Assembly: GCF_014644495.1 (NCBI RefSeq)
Contig: NZ_BMKU01000015.1
Span: forward strand, 32,927 to 96,926
From: Pseudarthrobacter polychromogenes
GTDB taxonomy: Bacteria; Actinomycetota; Actinomycetes; Actinomycetales; Micrococcaceae
DNA: 64,000 nt
Reading direction: 5' to 3'
The notes under the pieces were generated by a model that was not told the origin of the DNA, did not search any database, and saw only the letters and a program-made list of their open reading frames with translations. Positions 53,816-63,362 of this stretch are shown here, piece by piece (position 1 is the stretch's first letter; each line of letters begins with the position of its first letter). A program made the position numbers and the translations under genes.

Positions 53816-54477
53816 CAGCGCTGGCTGGGGTGCGCAGGCCAGGGTGCGTCCGCGGGACGGAGCCCCTCAAATCCGCTGGCGCGTGCGGCAGCGGCGGCCA
53901 GGATTCCGACGACGGCGGACGGGTTGTGGAGCCGGCCGGCCAGGACGGAGTCCACGGCGTCGTCCAGGCTGATCCAGTGGAACTCGATCTCGGCTTCCTC
54001 ATCCGTCCGCTCGTGGCGTTCGTGATGGGGTATGTCGGCCAGGTCCCGGGCCAGGTAGATCCTGATGGCCTCGCTGGAAGAGCCCGGGGAATTGAAAAAG
54101 TCCGCCAGGACATTCCAGGTAGCCGCGGCGAGGTCCGCTTCCTCGGCCAGTTCGCGGGCGGCCCCCACCACGAAGTCCTCACCCTCAACGTCCAGCAGGC
54201 CGGCGGGGATCTCCCAAAGATCCATGCCCACCGGATGGCGGTACTGCCTGAGGAGGAGGATCTCGCCGGCAGCGTTCATCGGCAGGACGGCTACCGCACC
54301 GGGGTGGTCGATGTAGTCGCGGGTAAGTGCTTCTCCGGTTTCCTGAAGCTGGAAGCTGTCGCTGACCACGTCCCAGATCCGGCCTTCGTAGACCTTCTCG
54401 GTAGACAAAAGACGGCGCGGGCTCGGTGCATCCGAAACCTGCTTCGCAGCAGGGGTGGCTTCAGGTGTACCGGGCAT
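53815..54477 (-). CDS. Nudix hydrolase, ADP-ribose pyrophosphatase type
   Basis: A 220-residue Nudix enzyme with LLRQYRHPVGMDLWEIPAGLLD and a Nudix box ending RELAEEADL (about 100-125), the pattern of ADP-ribose pyrophosphatases. It lies between pyrG and xerD as Rv1700 does in mycobacteria. It overlaps xerD by one base and follows pyrG by 24 bp. Confidence 0.93.
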   Translation of the reverse strand: MPGTPEATPAAKQVSDAPSPRRLLSTEKVYEGRIWDVVSDSFQLQETGEALTRDYIDHPGAVAVLPMNAAGEILLLRQYRHPVGMDLWEIPAGLLDVEGEDFVVGAARELAEEADLAAATWNVLADFFNSPGSSSEAIRIYLARDLADIPHHERHERTDEEAEIEFHWISLDDAVDSVLAGRLHNPSAVVGILAAAAARASGFEGLRPADAPWPAHPSQR

Positions 54478-54501
54478 CGCGCCGTCCTTTTTCTGTCGGA
54501 A

Positions 54502-56274
54502 CTACTTAGCGGCTACCGTACCGGACTGCAGTGCCCCGGTTGCACCGGCATCCGCGGTGCCGGCCGTGTCGGAGCCCTTCTGGTGGTTCAGGGCTGCCTT
54601 GACCAGGCCTGCGAAGAGCGGGTGCGGCCGGGTGGGACGCGAGCTCAGCTCGGGGTGCGCCTGGGTGGCCACGTAGTACGGGTGGACGTCCGCGGGAAGC
54701 TCTACGAATTCAACGAGCTTGCCGTCCGGGGACGTGCCGGAGAAGACCAGGCCTTTGGCTGCGATCTGGTCGCGGTACTTGTTGTTGACCTCGTAGCGGT
54801 GGCGGTGGCGTTCGCTGACGGTGGTCTTGCCGTACGTTTCAGCGATGACGGATCCGGCGTCGAGCTTTGCTTCGTAGAGGCCCAGGCGCATGGTGCCGCC
54901 GAGGTCGCCGCCGCCTTCAACGAACTCCAGCTGCTCTTCCATGGTGGCAATGACGGGGTACTTCGAATCCGGCTCGAACTCGCTGGACGATGCGCCTTCG
55001 AGGCCCACCACGTTGCGGGCGTATTCGATGACCATGCACTGCAGGCCCAGGCAAAGTCCCAGGACCGGCAGCTTGGTTTCGCGGGCGAACTTCAGGGCGC
55101 CGAGCTTGCCCTCAAGTCCGCGGATGCCGAAGCCGCCGGGAACGCAGATGGCGTCGACGCCGTCGAGCGCCTTGATGGCGCCTTCGCGGGTTTCGCACTC
55201 GTCCGAGGGAACCCAGCGGATCTTAACCTTGGTGTCGTTGGCGAAGCCGCCGGCGCGCAGGGCCTCTGTCACGGACAGGTAGGCGTCGGGCAGGTCAATG
55301 TACTTGCCCACCAGCGCGATCTCAACCTCGTGCTTGGGGTTGTGTACGGCTTCGAGCAGCTTGTCCCAGCTGGTCCAGTCCACGTCCTTGAAGGGCAGGT
55401 CCAGGGCACGCACGATGTACGAGTCCAGGCCCTGCGTGTGGAGGGTCTTGGGGATGTCGTAGATGCTGGGGGCATCGGCGGCGTTCACCACGGCATCGAT
55501 GTCGACATCGCACATCCGGCCGATCTTTTCCCGCATGGCTTCGGGCACTTCGCGGTCCGAGCGGATAACGATAGCCTCGGGCTGGATACCGATGGACCGC
55601 AGGGCTGCGACGGAGTGCTGGGTGGGCTTGGTCTTCAGCTCCTGGGACGGCCCGATGTACGGGACGAGGGAGACGTGGAGGAAAAACACGTTGGTGCGGC
55701 CAATGTCCTGGCGCACCTGGCGGGCCGATTCGAGGAACGGCTGGGATTCGATGTCGCCCACGGTGCCGCCGATTTCGGTGATGATGACGTCCGGGGCGTT
55801 CTTGCCCTCGGCCGGCAGGCGCATGCGGCGCTTGATCTCATCGGTGATGTGCGGGATGACCTGGACGGTGTCGCCGAGGTACTCGCCGCGGCGCTCCTTG
55901 GCGATGACTGTTGAGTACACCTGTCCCGTGGTCACGTTCGCTGAACCTTCCAGGTTTTCGTCCAGGAAGCGCTCGTAGTGTCCGATGTCCAGGTCCGTCT
56001 CGGCACCGTCGTCGGTGACGAAGACCTCGCCGTGCTGGAAGGGGTTCATGGTGCCCGGATCCACGTTCAGGTACGGATCGAGCTTCTGCATAGTCACAGA
56101 CAGGCCGCGTGCGCGCAGCAGGTGACCGAGGCTTGATGCCGTCAGTCCCTTACCGAGCGAGGACGCCACACCACCGGTTACGAAGATGTGTTTGGTCGTC
56201 TTGGATGAGCCCGGGAACCGGGAATTTACACGGGAATTTGATCGCTGCACCACGGAATTCGAGCCTATCATCAT
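54502..56274 (-). CDS. pyrG: CTP synthase
   Basis: Amidates UTP to CTP with glutamine. The synthase domain has KHIFVTGGVASSLGKGL, DPYLNVDPGTMNP and GGTVGDIES. The glutaminase domain has GLCLGLQCM with the catalytic Cys, and HPELSSRPT with the His. The ATG at 56274 (GGAAGG 5 bases upstream) gives 590 residues with about 25 extra N-terminal residues compared with E. coli. The frame is open to 56364. Its downstream neighbours are the Nudix and xerD genes. Confidence 0.96.
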   Translation of the reverse strand: MMIGSNSVVQRSNSRVNSRFPGSSKTTKHIFVTGGVASSLGKGLTASSLGHLLRARGLSVTMQKLDPYLNVDPGTMNPFQHGEVFVTDDGAETDLDIGHYERFLDENLEGSANVTTGQVYSTVIAKERRGEYLGDTVQVIPHITDEIKRRMRLPAEGKNAPDVIITEIGGTVGDIESQPFLESARQVRQDIGRTNVFFLHVSLVPYIGPSQELKTKPTQHSVAALRSIGIQPEAIVIRSDREVPEAMREKIGRMCDVDIDAVVNAADAPSIYDIPKTLHTQGLDSYIVRALDLPFKDVDWTSWDKLLEAVHNPKHEVEIALVGKYIDLPDAYLSVTEALRAGGFANDTKVKIRWVPSDECETREGAIKALDGVDAICVPGGFGIRGLEGKLGALKFARETKLPVLGLCLGLQCMVIEYARNVVGLEGASSSEFEPDSKYPVIATMEEQLEFVEGGGDLGGTMRLGLYEAKLDAGSVIAETYGKTTVSERHRHRYEVNNKYRDQIAAKGLVFSGTSPDGKLVEFVELPADVHPYYVATQAHPELSSRPTRPHPLFAGLVKAALNHQKGSDTAGTADAGATGALQSGTVAAK

Positions 56275-56394
56275 TTGAGCCTTCCACGGATCGCCGGCAG
56301 TGTTCCCCAAACGTCCAAGTTTGCCCGTGTGCCGGCCGCCGTTCAAGGGGCAGCCTGCACACAAAGCCCGGCCGGAACCCGCCCGGGCCCGCTT

Positions 56395-58134
56395 TCAGGC
56401 CCGCTGGGGCAGCAGTTTCGCGTCGTCCAGCAGCTCCCGGGCGTGGGCCTGCGCAGACTCTGAATCCTCCTGTCCGGCCAGCATGCGGGCCAGTTCGCGG
56501 ACCCTTTCGGGACCGTCGAGGAGGCGGACATCACTGGACGTGAACCCGGTGGCCGTTCCGCCGTCGGCTCCCCGGACGGAGGTCTTGGTGACGGTGATGT
56601 GCTGGTCCGCGAAGGCGGCTACCTGCGGCAGGTGGGTGACTACCAGCACCTGGACGTGGCGGGCCAGCATGGCGAGCCTGCGGCCGATTTCGACGGCGGC
56701 ACGGCCACCCACGCCGGCGTCCACCTCGTCGAAGACGAACGTCGGGACCGGGTCCACGGCTGCCAGCACCACCTCGATGGCGAGCATGACGCGGGACAGT
56801 TCACCGCCGGAGGCGCCTTTGCCGAGGGGCCGGGCGGGGGCTCCGGAGTGCGGCTGCAGCAGGAAGCTGATTTCGTCCGCGCCGTGCGGCCCCAGCTGGC
56901 CACCGGGCTCGAGATTGATGACCAAAGTGGCATCAGCCATGGCCAGCGCCTTCAACTCCGCGCTGACCCGGGCTGACAGGTCCTTCGCGGCCTTGGCCCT
57001 GATCTTGCTGATGGCCGCAGCCTGCTTCGTCAGGTCGGCCTCCGCCTGGACCACTTCGGCGTCCAGCTTTTCGATCCGGGTGGAATCGTCCTGCAGTTCA
57101 TCGAAGCGCACGCGGGCGTTCTCCGCCCAGACCAACACCTCGTCGATGGTGGGAGCGTATTTGCGGACCAGTTTGGCCAGCACGGCCCGGCGGTCCTCGA
57201 TCTCCGCGAGCCGTTCGGGTCCTTCCGTATCCAGCCCGGCCTGGTAGCTGGCCAGCTCGGTGGCGATGTCGTTCAGCAAGAAGCCCACTTCGGCCAGGCG
57301 CGCGGCGGCAGACCCCAGCTCGGCATCATGCTCGGCCACATGCTCCAGCGTCCGCTTGGCAGCGTCAACCAGGGTGGTGGCGTCCCCCTCTTCACCGAAG
57401 TCCTCGGCGATGAGCGCCTGGTGGGCTGTGCTCGCGGCGATGCGAAGCTCCTCGACGTTGGCCAGCTTCACCGCTTCGGCTTTGAGGACTTCGTCCTCCC
57501 CCGGCTGCGGATCAACCTCATCGATTTCGGCGAGGGCGCTCTGCAGGGATTCGGCCTCACGCAGCCTGTCACGCGCAGCGCTGCGGAGGCTGTCCAGCTC
57601 GGCCTGGCTGGACTTCCAGTGATTGTATAGGGCCTGGTAGGCGGCCAGCGGACCGGCCAGCGATTCACCGGCGAACTTGTCCAGGGCGCCCCGCTGGGCG
57701 GCCGCTCCCTTGAGCCGGATCTGGTCCGACTGGCCGTGGACCACCACCAGGGTCTCGCCGATTTCGGCCAGGACGCCTACCGGCGCGGCCCTGCCGCCCA
57801 GGAAGGCACGGCTGCGGCCGTCGGAGCCAAGGCGACGGGCAAGGATCAGCTCCGCGCCGCCGTCGACCTCTTCCGTATCCGCCCCTGCCTCCACTGCCCT
57901 GGCAATCGCGGGATGGCCGGCGTCGAGCTTCAGCACTGCCTCGGCCGTGGCGCTCTTCGCGCCGCTCCTGACGGCTCCGGCATCCGAGCGCGCGCCCAGG
58001 AGCAGGCCGACGGCGGTGACCACCATGGTCTTGCCGGCGCCGGTCTCGCCGGTCACCACGCTCAGGCCCGGCCCGAGCGGCAGCGTTGCGTCGGTGATAA
58101 CGCCAAGATCGCGGATTCTCAGTTCTTCAAGCAT
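56395..58134 (-). CDS. recN: DNA repair protein RecN
   Basis: SMC-like ATPase of double-strand break repair. The 579-residue protein has Walker A GETGAGKTMV (about 30-39), a central coiled coil (about 150-370), the ABC signature GASGGELSRV and Walker B FVFDEVDAGVGG. The ATG at 58134 gives the standard MLEELRIRDLGVI N-terminus; the frame is open upstream through the NAD kinase gene but that is not coding. The gene lies 4 bp after the NAD kinase stop. Confidence 0.96.
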   Translation of the reverse strand: MLEELRIRDLGVITDATLPLGPGLSVVTGETGAGKTMVVTAVGLLLGARSDAGAVRSGAKSATAEAVLKLDAGHPAIARAVEAGADTEEVDGGAELILARRLGSDGRSRAFLGGRAAPVGVLAEIGETLVVVHGQSDQIRLKGAAAQRGALDKFAGESLAGPLAAYQALYNHWKSSQAELDSLRSAARDRLREAESLQSALAEIDEVDPQPGEDEVLKAEAVKLANVEELRIAASTAHQALIAEDFGEEGDATTLVDAAKRTLEHVAEHDAELGSAAARLAEVGFLLNDIATELASYQAGLDTEGPERLAEIEDRRAVLAKLVRKYAPTIDEVLVWAENARVRFDELQDDSTRIEKLDAEVVQAEADLTKQAAAISKIRAKAAKDLSARVSAELKALAMADATLVINLEPGGQLGPHGADEISFLLQPHSGAPARPLGKGASGGELSRVMLAIEVVLAAVDPVPTFVFDEVDAGVGGRAAVEIGRRLAMLARHVQVLVVTHLPQVAAFADQHITVTKTSVRGADGGTATGFTSSDVRLLDGPERVRELARMLAGQEDSESAQAHARELLDDAKLLPQRA

Positions 58135-58138
58135 GGCT

Positions 58139-59164
58139 TCACTTTGCGGTGGTGGGATCGTTGTCATCGCCCGGCTGGTCCGACTGGGGCACCTGGAGCG
58201 GAGGCATGGGCCGCGGTGTCCGGACGATGGGTATGGGGCCGGTGTGGATGGCGTCCGCCTTGGGTACCGGTCCCCGCCAGCCGTGGATCGGCAGCTCGAA
58301 CTTGCGGACCAGACGGGCCGAAAACGGCGTCTGGTGGGTGCGGGCCAGCCGCACGGGGGTGGCGGATTTTGTGACTTCCACCCGGGCGCCCGGCGGCAAA
58401 TCCACGGAGCGCCTGCCATCACACCACAGGACGCCCTGGGCATCCGTCCGGCCCAGGACCTCCACGGCCAGCCTGGAACGGGGCGAGACCACCAGCGGCT
58501 TGGCGAAGAGCGCGTGGGCACTGATGGGAACGATGACCAGTGCCTCCACCTCGGGCCAGACCACGGGGCCGCCGGCCGAAAACCCATAGGCCGTGGAGCC
58601 GGTGGGGGTGGCCAGGACGATGCCGTCGCAGCCAAAGGACGTGAGGGGACGTTCGTCCACTTCGGTCACTACCTCGAGCATGCGTTCGCGGTTGGCCTTC
58701 TCGATGGCGGCCTCGTTCAGCGCCCACGTGTGCCAGATCTTCTGGCCGCGGACCCACACCTGGACATCAATGGTCATCCGCTCTTCCACGGTGTACTCGC
58801 GGCTGGCGATCCACTCGACGGTCTGGGCGAGGTCCGCCCGCTCGCTTTCGGCCAGGAAGCCCACATGGCCAAGGTTGACGCCCAGCAGCGGCACGTCCAC
58901 TTCCCGGACCAGTTCAGCGGCGCGCAGGATGGTGCCGTCGCCGCCCAGGACCATCACCAGTTCAACGTCCGGCAGCTGGACATGGTCGTGGAGGACCTCC
59001 ACGGGCTGGGCCAGGTGTCCGAAGAACCGTTCCATGTCTGCAAGTTCGGATTCCTGCATGACCGGCACGATCCCCGAGGCGTGCAGGAGGGCGCACGCCT
59101 CCCAGGCGGCCTTCAGCGAGTCCTCGCGGCCGGTATGGGCGAGGACCAGTACACGCCTGCTCAT
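58139..59164 (-). CDS. nadK: NAD kinase
   Basis: Phosphorylates NAD to NADP. The 341-residue protein has the GGDG motif (VLGGDGTILRAAE, near residue 75) and the GSTAYGFSAGGP Gly-rich motif. A Pro-rich C-terminal tail is present. It is in the recN-nadK-tlyA order conserved in actinobacteria. Confidence 0.95.
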   Translation of the reverse strand: MSRRVLVLAHTGREDSLKAAWEACALLHASGIVPVMQESELADMERFFGHLAQPVEVLHDHVQLPDVELVMVLGGDGTILRAAELVREVDVPLLGVNLGHVGFLAESERADLAQTVEWIASREYTVEERMTIDVQVWVRGQKIWHTWALNEAAIEKANRERMLEVVTEVDERPLTSFGCDGIVLATPTGSTAYGFSAGGPVVWPEVEALVIVPISAHALFAKPLVVSPRSRLAVEVLGRTDAQGVLWCDGRRSVDLPPGARVEVTKSATPVRLARTHQTPFSARLVRKFELPIHGWRGPVPKADAIHTGPIPIVRTPRPMPPLQVPQSDQPGDDNDPTTAK

Positions 59165-59177
59165 CAGGTTCCGCTCT

Positions 59178-59993
59178 CTAGTGGTTCGGCCAGATTCGTC
59201 CGAGCAAGGCAGCAGCCGCTGCCTCCCGCTCTTCGATCTTAGGCAAGTCTTGGCTGATCCTGCGTTTTATCCACAGGAAGTATTCGACGTTTCCGTCCTG
59301 GCCCGGCAGCGGACTAACCGCCAGGCCGCACAAGTCCAGTCCGGCGTCGAGCGCTGCCCTGGCCACTTTTTCCACCGCAAGGCGGCGTTCCCGCCCGGAG
59401 GTGACAACGCCTGTCCGTCCCAGCCTGTCCTTGCCGATCTCGAACTGCGGCTTCACCATCAGCACCAGGTCCCCGCCGGGGTCGGTACACAGTGCCAGCG
59501 GCTGGACCACCAGGGTGAGGGAGATGAAGGACAGGTCTGCCACGGTGAGTTCCGCGGTTCCCCCGATATCGGCGGGCGACATGTACCGGACGTTCAATCC
59601 CTCGTGGACGTCCACGCGGGGATCTTCCCGCAGCCGCTGCACCAGCTGGCCGTGCCCGACGTCGACCGCCACCACGTGTGCGGCACCGCGCCGCAGCAGG
59701 ACGTCGGTGAAGCCGCCGGTGGAGGCACCGGCGTCCAGGCACCTTTTGCCGTCCGGTGTGATGCCGGGAAAAGCGTCAAGCGCGCCCGCAAGTTTGTGTC
59801 CGGCCCGGCTGACGTAGGTGTCCCGCTCGTCATGGTCGACGTCCAGGGGCCTGTCCTCGTCCACCTGGAGGGACGCCTTGGCCAGGACCTGTCCTGCTGA
59901 GGTGACTTTGCCTTCGGCAATCAAGGCGGCTGCGTGTGTCCGGGACCTTGCAAGCCCGCGGGCCACCAAAGCCTGGTCGAGGCGTACCGGCAT
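59178..59993 (-). CDS. tlyA: TlyA-family rRNA 2'-O-methyltransferase
   Basis: Methylates 16S and/or 23S rRNA 2'-hydroxyls; in mycobacteria this sets capreomycin sensitivity. The 271-residue protein has an N-terminal S4 domain (about 1-60: LDQALVARGLARSRTHAAALI) and a methyltransferase domain with DAGASTGGFTD (near 95). It overlaps a small upstream gene by one base. Confidence 0.94.
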   Translation of the reverse strand: MPVRLDQALVARGLARSRTHAAALIAEGKVTSAGQVLAKASLQVDEDRPLDVDHDERDTYVSRAGHKLAGALDAFPGITPDGKRCLDAGASTGGFTDVLLRRGAAHVVAVDVGHGQLVQRLREDPRVDVHEGLNVRYMSPADIGGTAELTVADLSFISLTLVVQPLALCTDPGGDLVLMVKPQFEIGKDRLGRTGVVTSGRERRLAVEKVARAALDAGLDLCGLAVSPLPGQDGNVEYFLWIKRRISQDLPKIEEREAAAAALLGRIWPNH

Positions 59994-60244
59994 CAGGCGG
60001 CACCGTCCGTCGGATCCACACTCATGGGCGCGCTGTTGCCGGGAACGCTGTTAAGCGCGGCCAGCAGTTCGTCGTGGAGTTCGTTGTAGACGTTTTCATG
60101 GTCGGACACCGGGACCTGCGGCAGTGCCTCCAGCCGGCCCAGCGCCTGTGCCACCACGGGATCCGCCACTCCCGCATCGCTGATGCCGGGCCAGTCCGGG
60201 GATGGCTGGGCTGCTGCATATTCCGGTTCGGTCAGCTCAGTCAT
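59993..60244 (-). CDS. Small conserved hypothetical protein (Rv1693 position)
   Basis: An 83-residue acidic protein with no recognised domain and a predicted helical middle (about 30-65). Its stop overlaps the tlyA start by one base and it follows the HAD gene by 9 bp, so it is in the operon. A short gene at this exact place between the HAD gene and tlyA is also found in mycobacteria. Function is unknown. Confidence 0.75.
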   Translation of the reverse strand: MTELTEPEYAAAQPSPDWPGISDAGVADPVVAQALGRLEALPQVPVSDHENVYNELHDELLAALNSVPGNSAPMSVDPTDGAA

Positions 60245-60253
60245 TCCACCAGT

Positions 60254-61243
60254 CTAGTGATCCAGCCACACCAGCTCGGGCGCCTGGGGGGTGGAGGCGT
60301 CCGGCGTCGCCGCCCACCATGCTGCGCACGCGGCGCGCCAGGAGTCCAGGCTGTCTTGGCTGCCAATAATGCCCACCGCACCGTTGGCCACACGCGCCGT
60401 GGCCGCGCCACAGGCATACGTGCCGTCGTGGTGCGTCATTTCCGGATACGGCCGGTGCAGGTCCGCCAGGTTGCTGATGATGTAGTCCGGGCGTTCCGCG
60501 GCGCGGGCGGCCAGGATGGTCTGGCGGGTGTCGACGCCGGTCAGTACCGCCACGGTGGCGAAGCCGGCGTTGTTTCCGCCGAGGATATCGGTGTCCAGCC
60601 GGTCCCCCACCACCAGCGGGCGTTCTGCCCCGAGACGCTTGGCTGCGGAGTGGAAGAGCGGTGCCTCGGGTTTGCCGGCCACGCGGGGTGTCTGCCCTGT
60701 TGCGGCTGCCACGGCCGAGACCAGCGTTCCGTTTCCGGGCGCGATGCCGCGGGCCTGCGGTATGGACATGTCCGTGTTCGTGGCCACCCACAGGGCTCCG
60801 GCGTTGACCACGTACGTGGCTTCGGCCAGGTCTTTCCACCCGATCTCGGGGTTGAAGCCCTGGACCACCGCCACCGGGCCCTCGTCCTGGCTGTACACGG
60901 GCACCAGCCCAACGAGTTCGATCTCGGCGGCGAGGGCGGGGCTGCCCGTGATGAGGATCCGGGAGCCGGGTGCCAGCAGGGACGCAAGCAGATCCGCGGC
61001 GGCCTGTGAGGAGCTCACCACCTGGTTGTCTTCGGCGGGCGCCCCGAGCTCGCGGAGGTGGGCGGCAACCTGGCCCGGGGAGCGCGACGCGTTGTTGGTC
61101 ACGTATCCCAGGCCTACGCCAATGCCGGCGAGCTGCTTCAGCGATTCAACGGCACCCTGAATTGCGTGCGGACCGGCGTAAACCACTCCGTCCAGGTCCG
61201 CCAGGAGTGCATCGAACAGGGAGATCAGGGGAACGTCGGTCAT
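60254..61243 (-). CDS. HAD-superfamily phosphatase (class IIA, NagD-like)
   Basis: A 329-residue HAD hydrolase with the nucleophile motif LLADLDGVVY (about 13-22), the Thr/Ser motif VTNNASRS and the metal site VVGDRLDTDILGG. The class IIA cap is consistent with NagD-like or phosphoglycolate/4-nitrophenyl phosphatases. It follows the TPR gene by 3 bp and precedes the small gene and tlyA. Confidence 0.9.
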   Translation of the reverse strand: MTDVPLISLFDALLADLDGVVYAGPHAIQGAVESLKQLAGIGVGLGYVTNNASRSPGQVAAHLRELGAPAEDNQVVSSSQAAADLLASLLAPGSRILITGSPALAAEIELVGLVPVYSQDEGPVAVVQGFNPEIGWKDLAEATYVVNAGALWVATNTDMSIPQARGIAPGNGTLVSAVAAATGQTPRVAGKPEAPLFHSAAKRLGAERPLVVGDRLDTDILGGNNAGFATVAVLTGVDTRQTILAARAAERPDYIISNLADLHRPYPEMTHHDGTYACGAATARVANGAVGIIGSQDSLDSWRAACAAWWAATPDASTPQAPELVWLDH

Positions 61244-61246
61244 TCG

Positions 61247-63103
61247 TCAGTCTTCCCGGCGATCCTGCTGGTCCTGATACTCCGCAGAGGAGTCGTGTTC
61301 GTCGGCAGCGCCGCTTTCCGGGGCTTCAGGGGACTCCAGCTCGTCCCGTTCCACCGAATCCTCGTCCGACTCGGCGTCGTCGGAAACGAAGTAGTCCGCT
61401 TCCTGGTCATCGATGCTGGCGTCCTGCGGATGTGCGGCGTGCAGCTCGGCGTCCTGCAGGTCTGCAGCCTGCGCCGGCGCGACTGCGGCGCCGGCGTTGG
61501 GTGCGGCTTTGGGGGCAGCGTCGGATGCCTGTGATGCGCGGTCGAGCAGGCGGCGGCGCTCAGCTTCCTCCTTTGCCTCCTCCTCCTCGTCCCAGCCGAG
61601 GTCAATGATGTCGGGCTCTTCGTCTACGCCTTGGCCCAGCGCGTTTTCGGCAACCACGGCCTGCTTCCGCCACTTCTCGGCTTCAGCGTCGCGGCCCACG
61701 CCGGCGAGGGCGTCGGCGTACGCACGGAACAGCCGGGGGCTGTAGGAGAACGCCCGGTTGATGTCCAGCTGAGGGATCTCGAGTTCGGCTACCGCCGCGT
61801 CCAGCTGCCCCAGGTCGGTCCTGGCACCTGCTGCCACAATGGCGAGTTCCGCCTTGCCGGGCGCATCCAGGTCCTGGGCTTCCTCGGACCTGGCCACGTC
61901 AAGAGCGCGGTCAGGGCGTCCCAGTCCACGCTCGCAGTCAGCCATGACCGGAAGGTGGACGTTGGAACCGCTGATGCGGCGGTAGGTGCGGAATTCGCGG
62001 AGGGCTTCGCCGTAATGGCCTGCGGCATAGGCGGTCAGGCCTACGGCTTCGCGGACGGCGGCCAGCCTGCCGCCGCGGCGGCTTGCAGCGAGGGCGTGCT
62101 GGAAGGCGAGCTCCGGTTCTTCATCGATGAGCCGGCCGGCCATCACAAGGTGGCGGGCAACCCATTCCGCGCTCTTTGCTTCGAGCGTTTTGATCTGGTG
62201 CTGGGTGGCACGGTCGAGTTCCTTGCCGGTGACGTCCTCATCGATCTGCGGAGACCTCTCCCGGTCAGGACGGTTCGCGCTGCGGAGGTCGCGGACGTTG
62301 GGTTCGCGGACAGGGCGGTCTTCCGGGCGGTCCCGGCCAAAGGTACGGGGACCTGCATCTCCCCGGCTGGGGCCACGATCGAAACTGCGCGGTGCGCGGT
62401 CCTGGCGGTCGCCACGGCCGGGACGGTCGCTGCGGTCACCGAACGGCTTCCGGTTCTCTCCGCCGCCGAAGCCGCGGCGGTCACCCTCGCCGTCACGACG
62501 CGGACGATCGCCAAAGGGCTTCTGGTCACGATCGCCATACGGCTTGCGGTCACGGTCACCGAACGGCTTACGCTCCCCGCCGCCGCTGAAGGGCTTCCGG
62601 TCACGGTCGCCAAACGGCTTACGCTCCCCTCCACCGAAACCACGGCGGTCACCCTCACCGTCACGACGCGGACGATCGCCAAAGGGCTTCTGGTCACGAT
62701 CGCCATACGGCTTGCGGTCACGGTCGCCAAACGGCTTACGCTCCCCGCCGCCGCTGAAACCACGACGGTCACCCTCACCGTCACGACGCGGACGATCGCC
62801 AAAGGGCTTCTGGTCACGATCGCCATACGGCTTGCGGTCACGGTCGCCAAACGGCTTACGCTCCCCTCCACCGAAACCACGACGGTCACCCTCACCGTCA
62901 CGACGCGGACGATCACCAAAAGGCTTCCGATCCCGGTCACCGAAAGGCTTACGCTCACCGCCGCCGGAGGGACGTCCGGAGGACTCGCCGCCATCGCGGT
63001 TGCCGCGGGCGCGGAAGCCCCTGGGATCCCCGCCTGAATTGTTGTTGCCGCGGAATCCGCCGCGGTCATTTCCGCCGCGGTTGCCGCCGTTGTGCTCAGC
63101 CAT
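61247..63103 (-). CDS. TPR protein with N-terminal RKPFGDR repeat region
   Basis: A 618-residue protein. The ATG at 63103 has AGGAGG 8 bases upstream. The first 50 residues are Gly/Arg/Asn-rich (RGG-like). Residues about 50-215 are a tandem array built on a 39-residue unit of RKPFGDRDRKPYGDRDQ and RRDGEGDRRGF segments. A charged linker follows, then helical TPR-like repeats (about 300-480) and an acidic tail. It corresponds to Rv1691 by position. The basic repeats suggest nucleic acid binding, which is inferred. It heads the HAD-tlyA-nadK-recN operon. Confidence 0.9.
   Translation of the reverse strand: MAEHNGGNRGGNDRGGFRGNNNSGGDPRGFRARGNRDGGESSGRPSGGGERKPFGDRDRKPFGDRPRRDGEGDRRGFGGGERKPFGDRDRKPYGDRDQKPFGDRPRRDGEGDRRGFSGGGERKPFGDRDRKPYGDRDQKPFGDRPRRDGEGDRRGFGGGERKPFGDRDRKPFSGGGERKPFGDRDRKPYGDRDQKPFGDRPRRDGEGDRRGFGGGENRKPFGDRSDRPGRGDRQDRAPRSFDRGPSRGDAGPRTFGRDRPEDRPVREPNVRDLRSANRPDRERSPQIDEDVTGKELDRATQHQIKTLEAKSAEWVARHLVMAGRLIDEEPELAFQHALAASRRGGRLAAVREAVGLTAYAAGHYGEALREFRTYRRISGSNVHLPVMADCERGLGRPDRALDVARSEEAQDLDAPGKAELAIVAAGARTDLGQLDAAVAELEIPQLDINRAFSYSPRLFRAYADALAGVGRDAEAEKWRKQAVVAENALGQGVDEEPDIIDLGWDEEEEAKEEAERRRLLDRASQASDAAPKAAPNAGAAVAPAQAADLQDAELHAAHPQDASIDDQEADYFVSDDAESDEDSVERDELESPEAPESGAADEHDSSAEYQDQQDRRED
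62475..62960 (-). repeat. Coding minisatellite, 117-bp units in the TPR gene
   Basis: Near-identical DNA units recur with offsets of 168 (117+51), 120 and 117 bp (anchors 62475, 62643, 62763 and 62880 at GGTCACCCTC). The 120 is 117 plus one extra Ser codon, and the 51 is a partial unit. Identity is high at synonymous positions, so the copies arose or were homogenised recently. Confidence 0.85.
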
Positions 63104-63288
63104 GTGGATTCCTCCTGTTATGAGCCGACCACTGGCGCAACTGCAGCCGCTCGTATCCGTGTTTCGTTTCCTACGCAACCCGAAATCAAGCGCTTCGAAG
63201 TCCGTACATCTTCATCAATTCTAGAGGAGCCGCCCCGCAGAGCAGCACGGGTGAAGCCCAGGACGCCGCATCGTGGGAATATTCACAC

Positions 63289-63341
63289 GCTCTCTCACTT
63301 GTTGCGGGGTTTGTCGGGATGCTCTCTCACTTGTTGCGGGG
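63289..63341 (-). repeat. Two inverted-orientation copies of the 32-bp intergenic repeat
   Basis: The same 21 bases (GCTCTCTCACTTGTTGCGGGG) start at 63289 and 63321, exactly 32 bp apart. The reverse complement (AAGTGAGAGAG core) corresponds to the core of the plus-oriented array that follows. Confidence 0.8.
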
Positions 63342-63362
63342 GGTGGGGGGGTATTGCTGGGA

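Noticed and set aside
61631..63224. Long overlapping frames on both strands across the RKPFGDR repeat region
   Set aside because: A tandem repeat whose unit length is a multiple of three, without stops, stays open in several frames. Only the minus-strand TPR frame has a ribosome-binding site and a folded domain.
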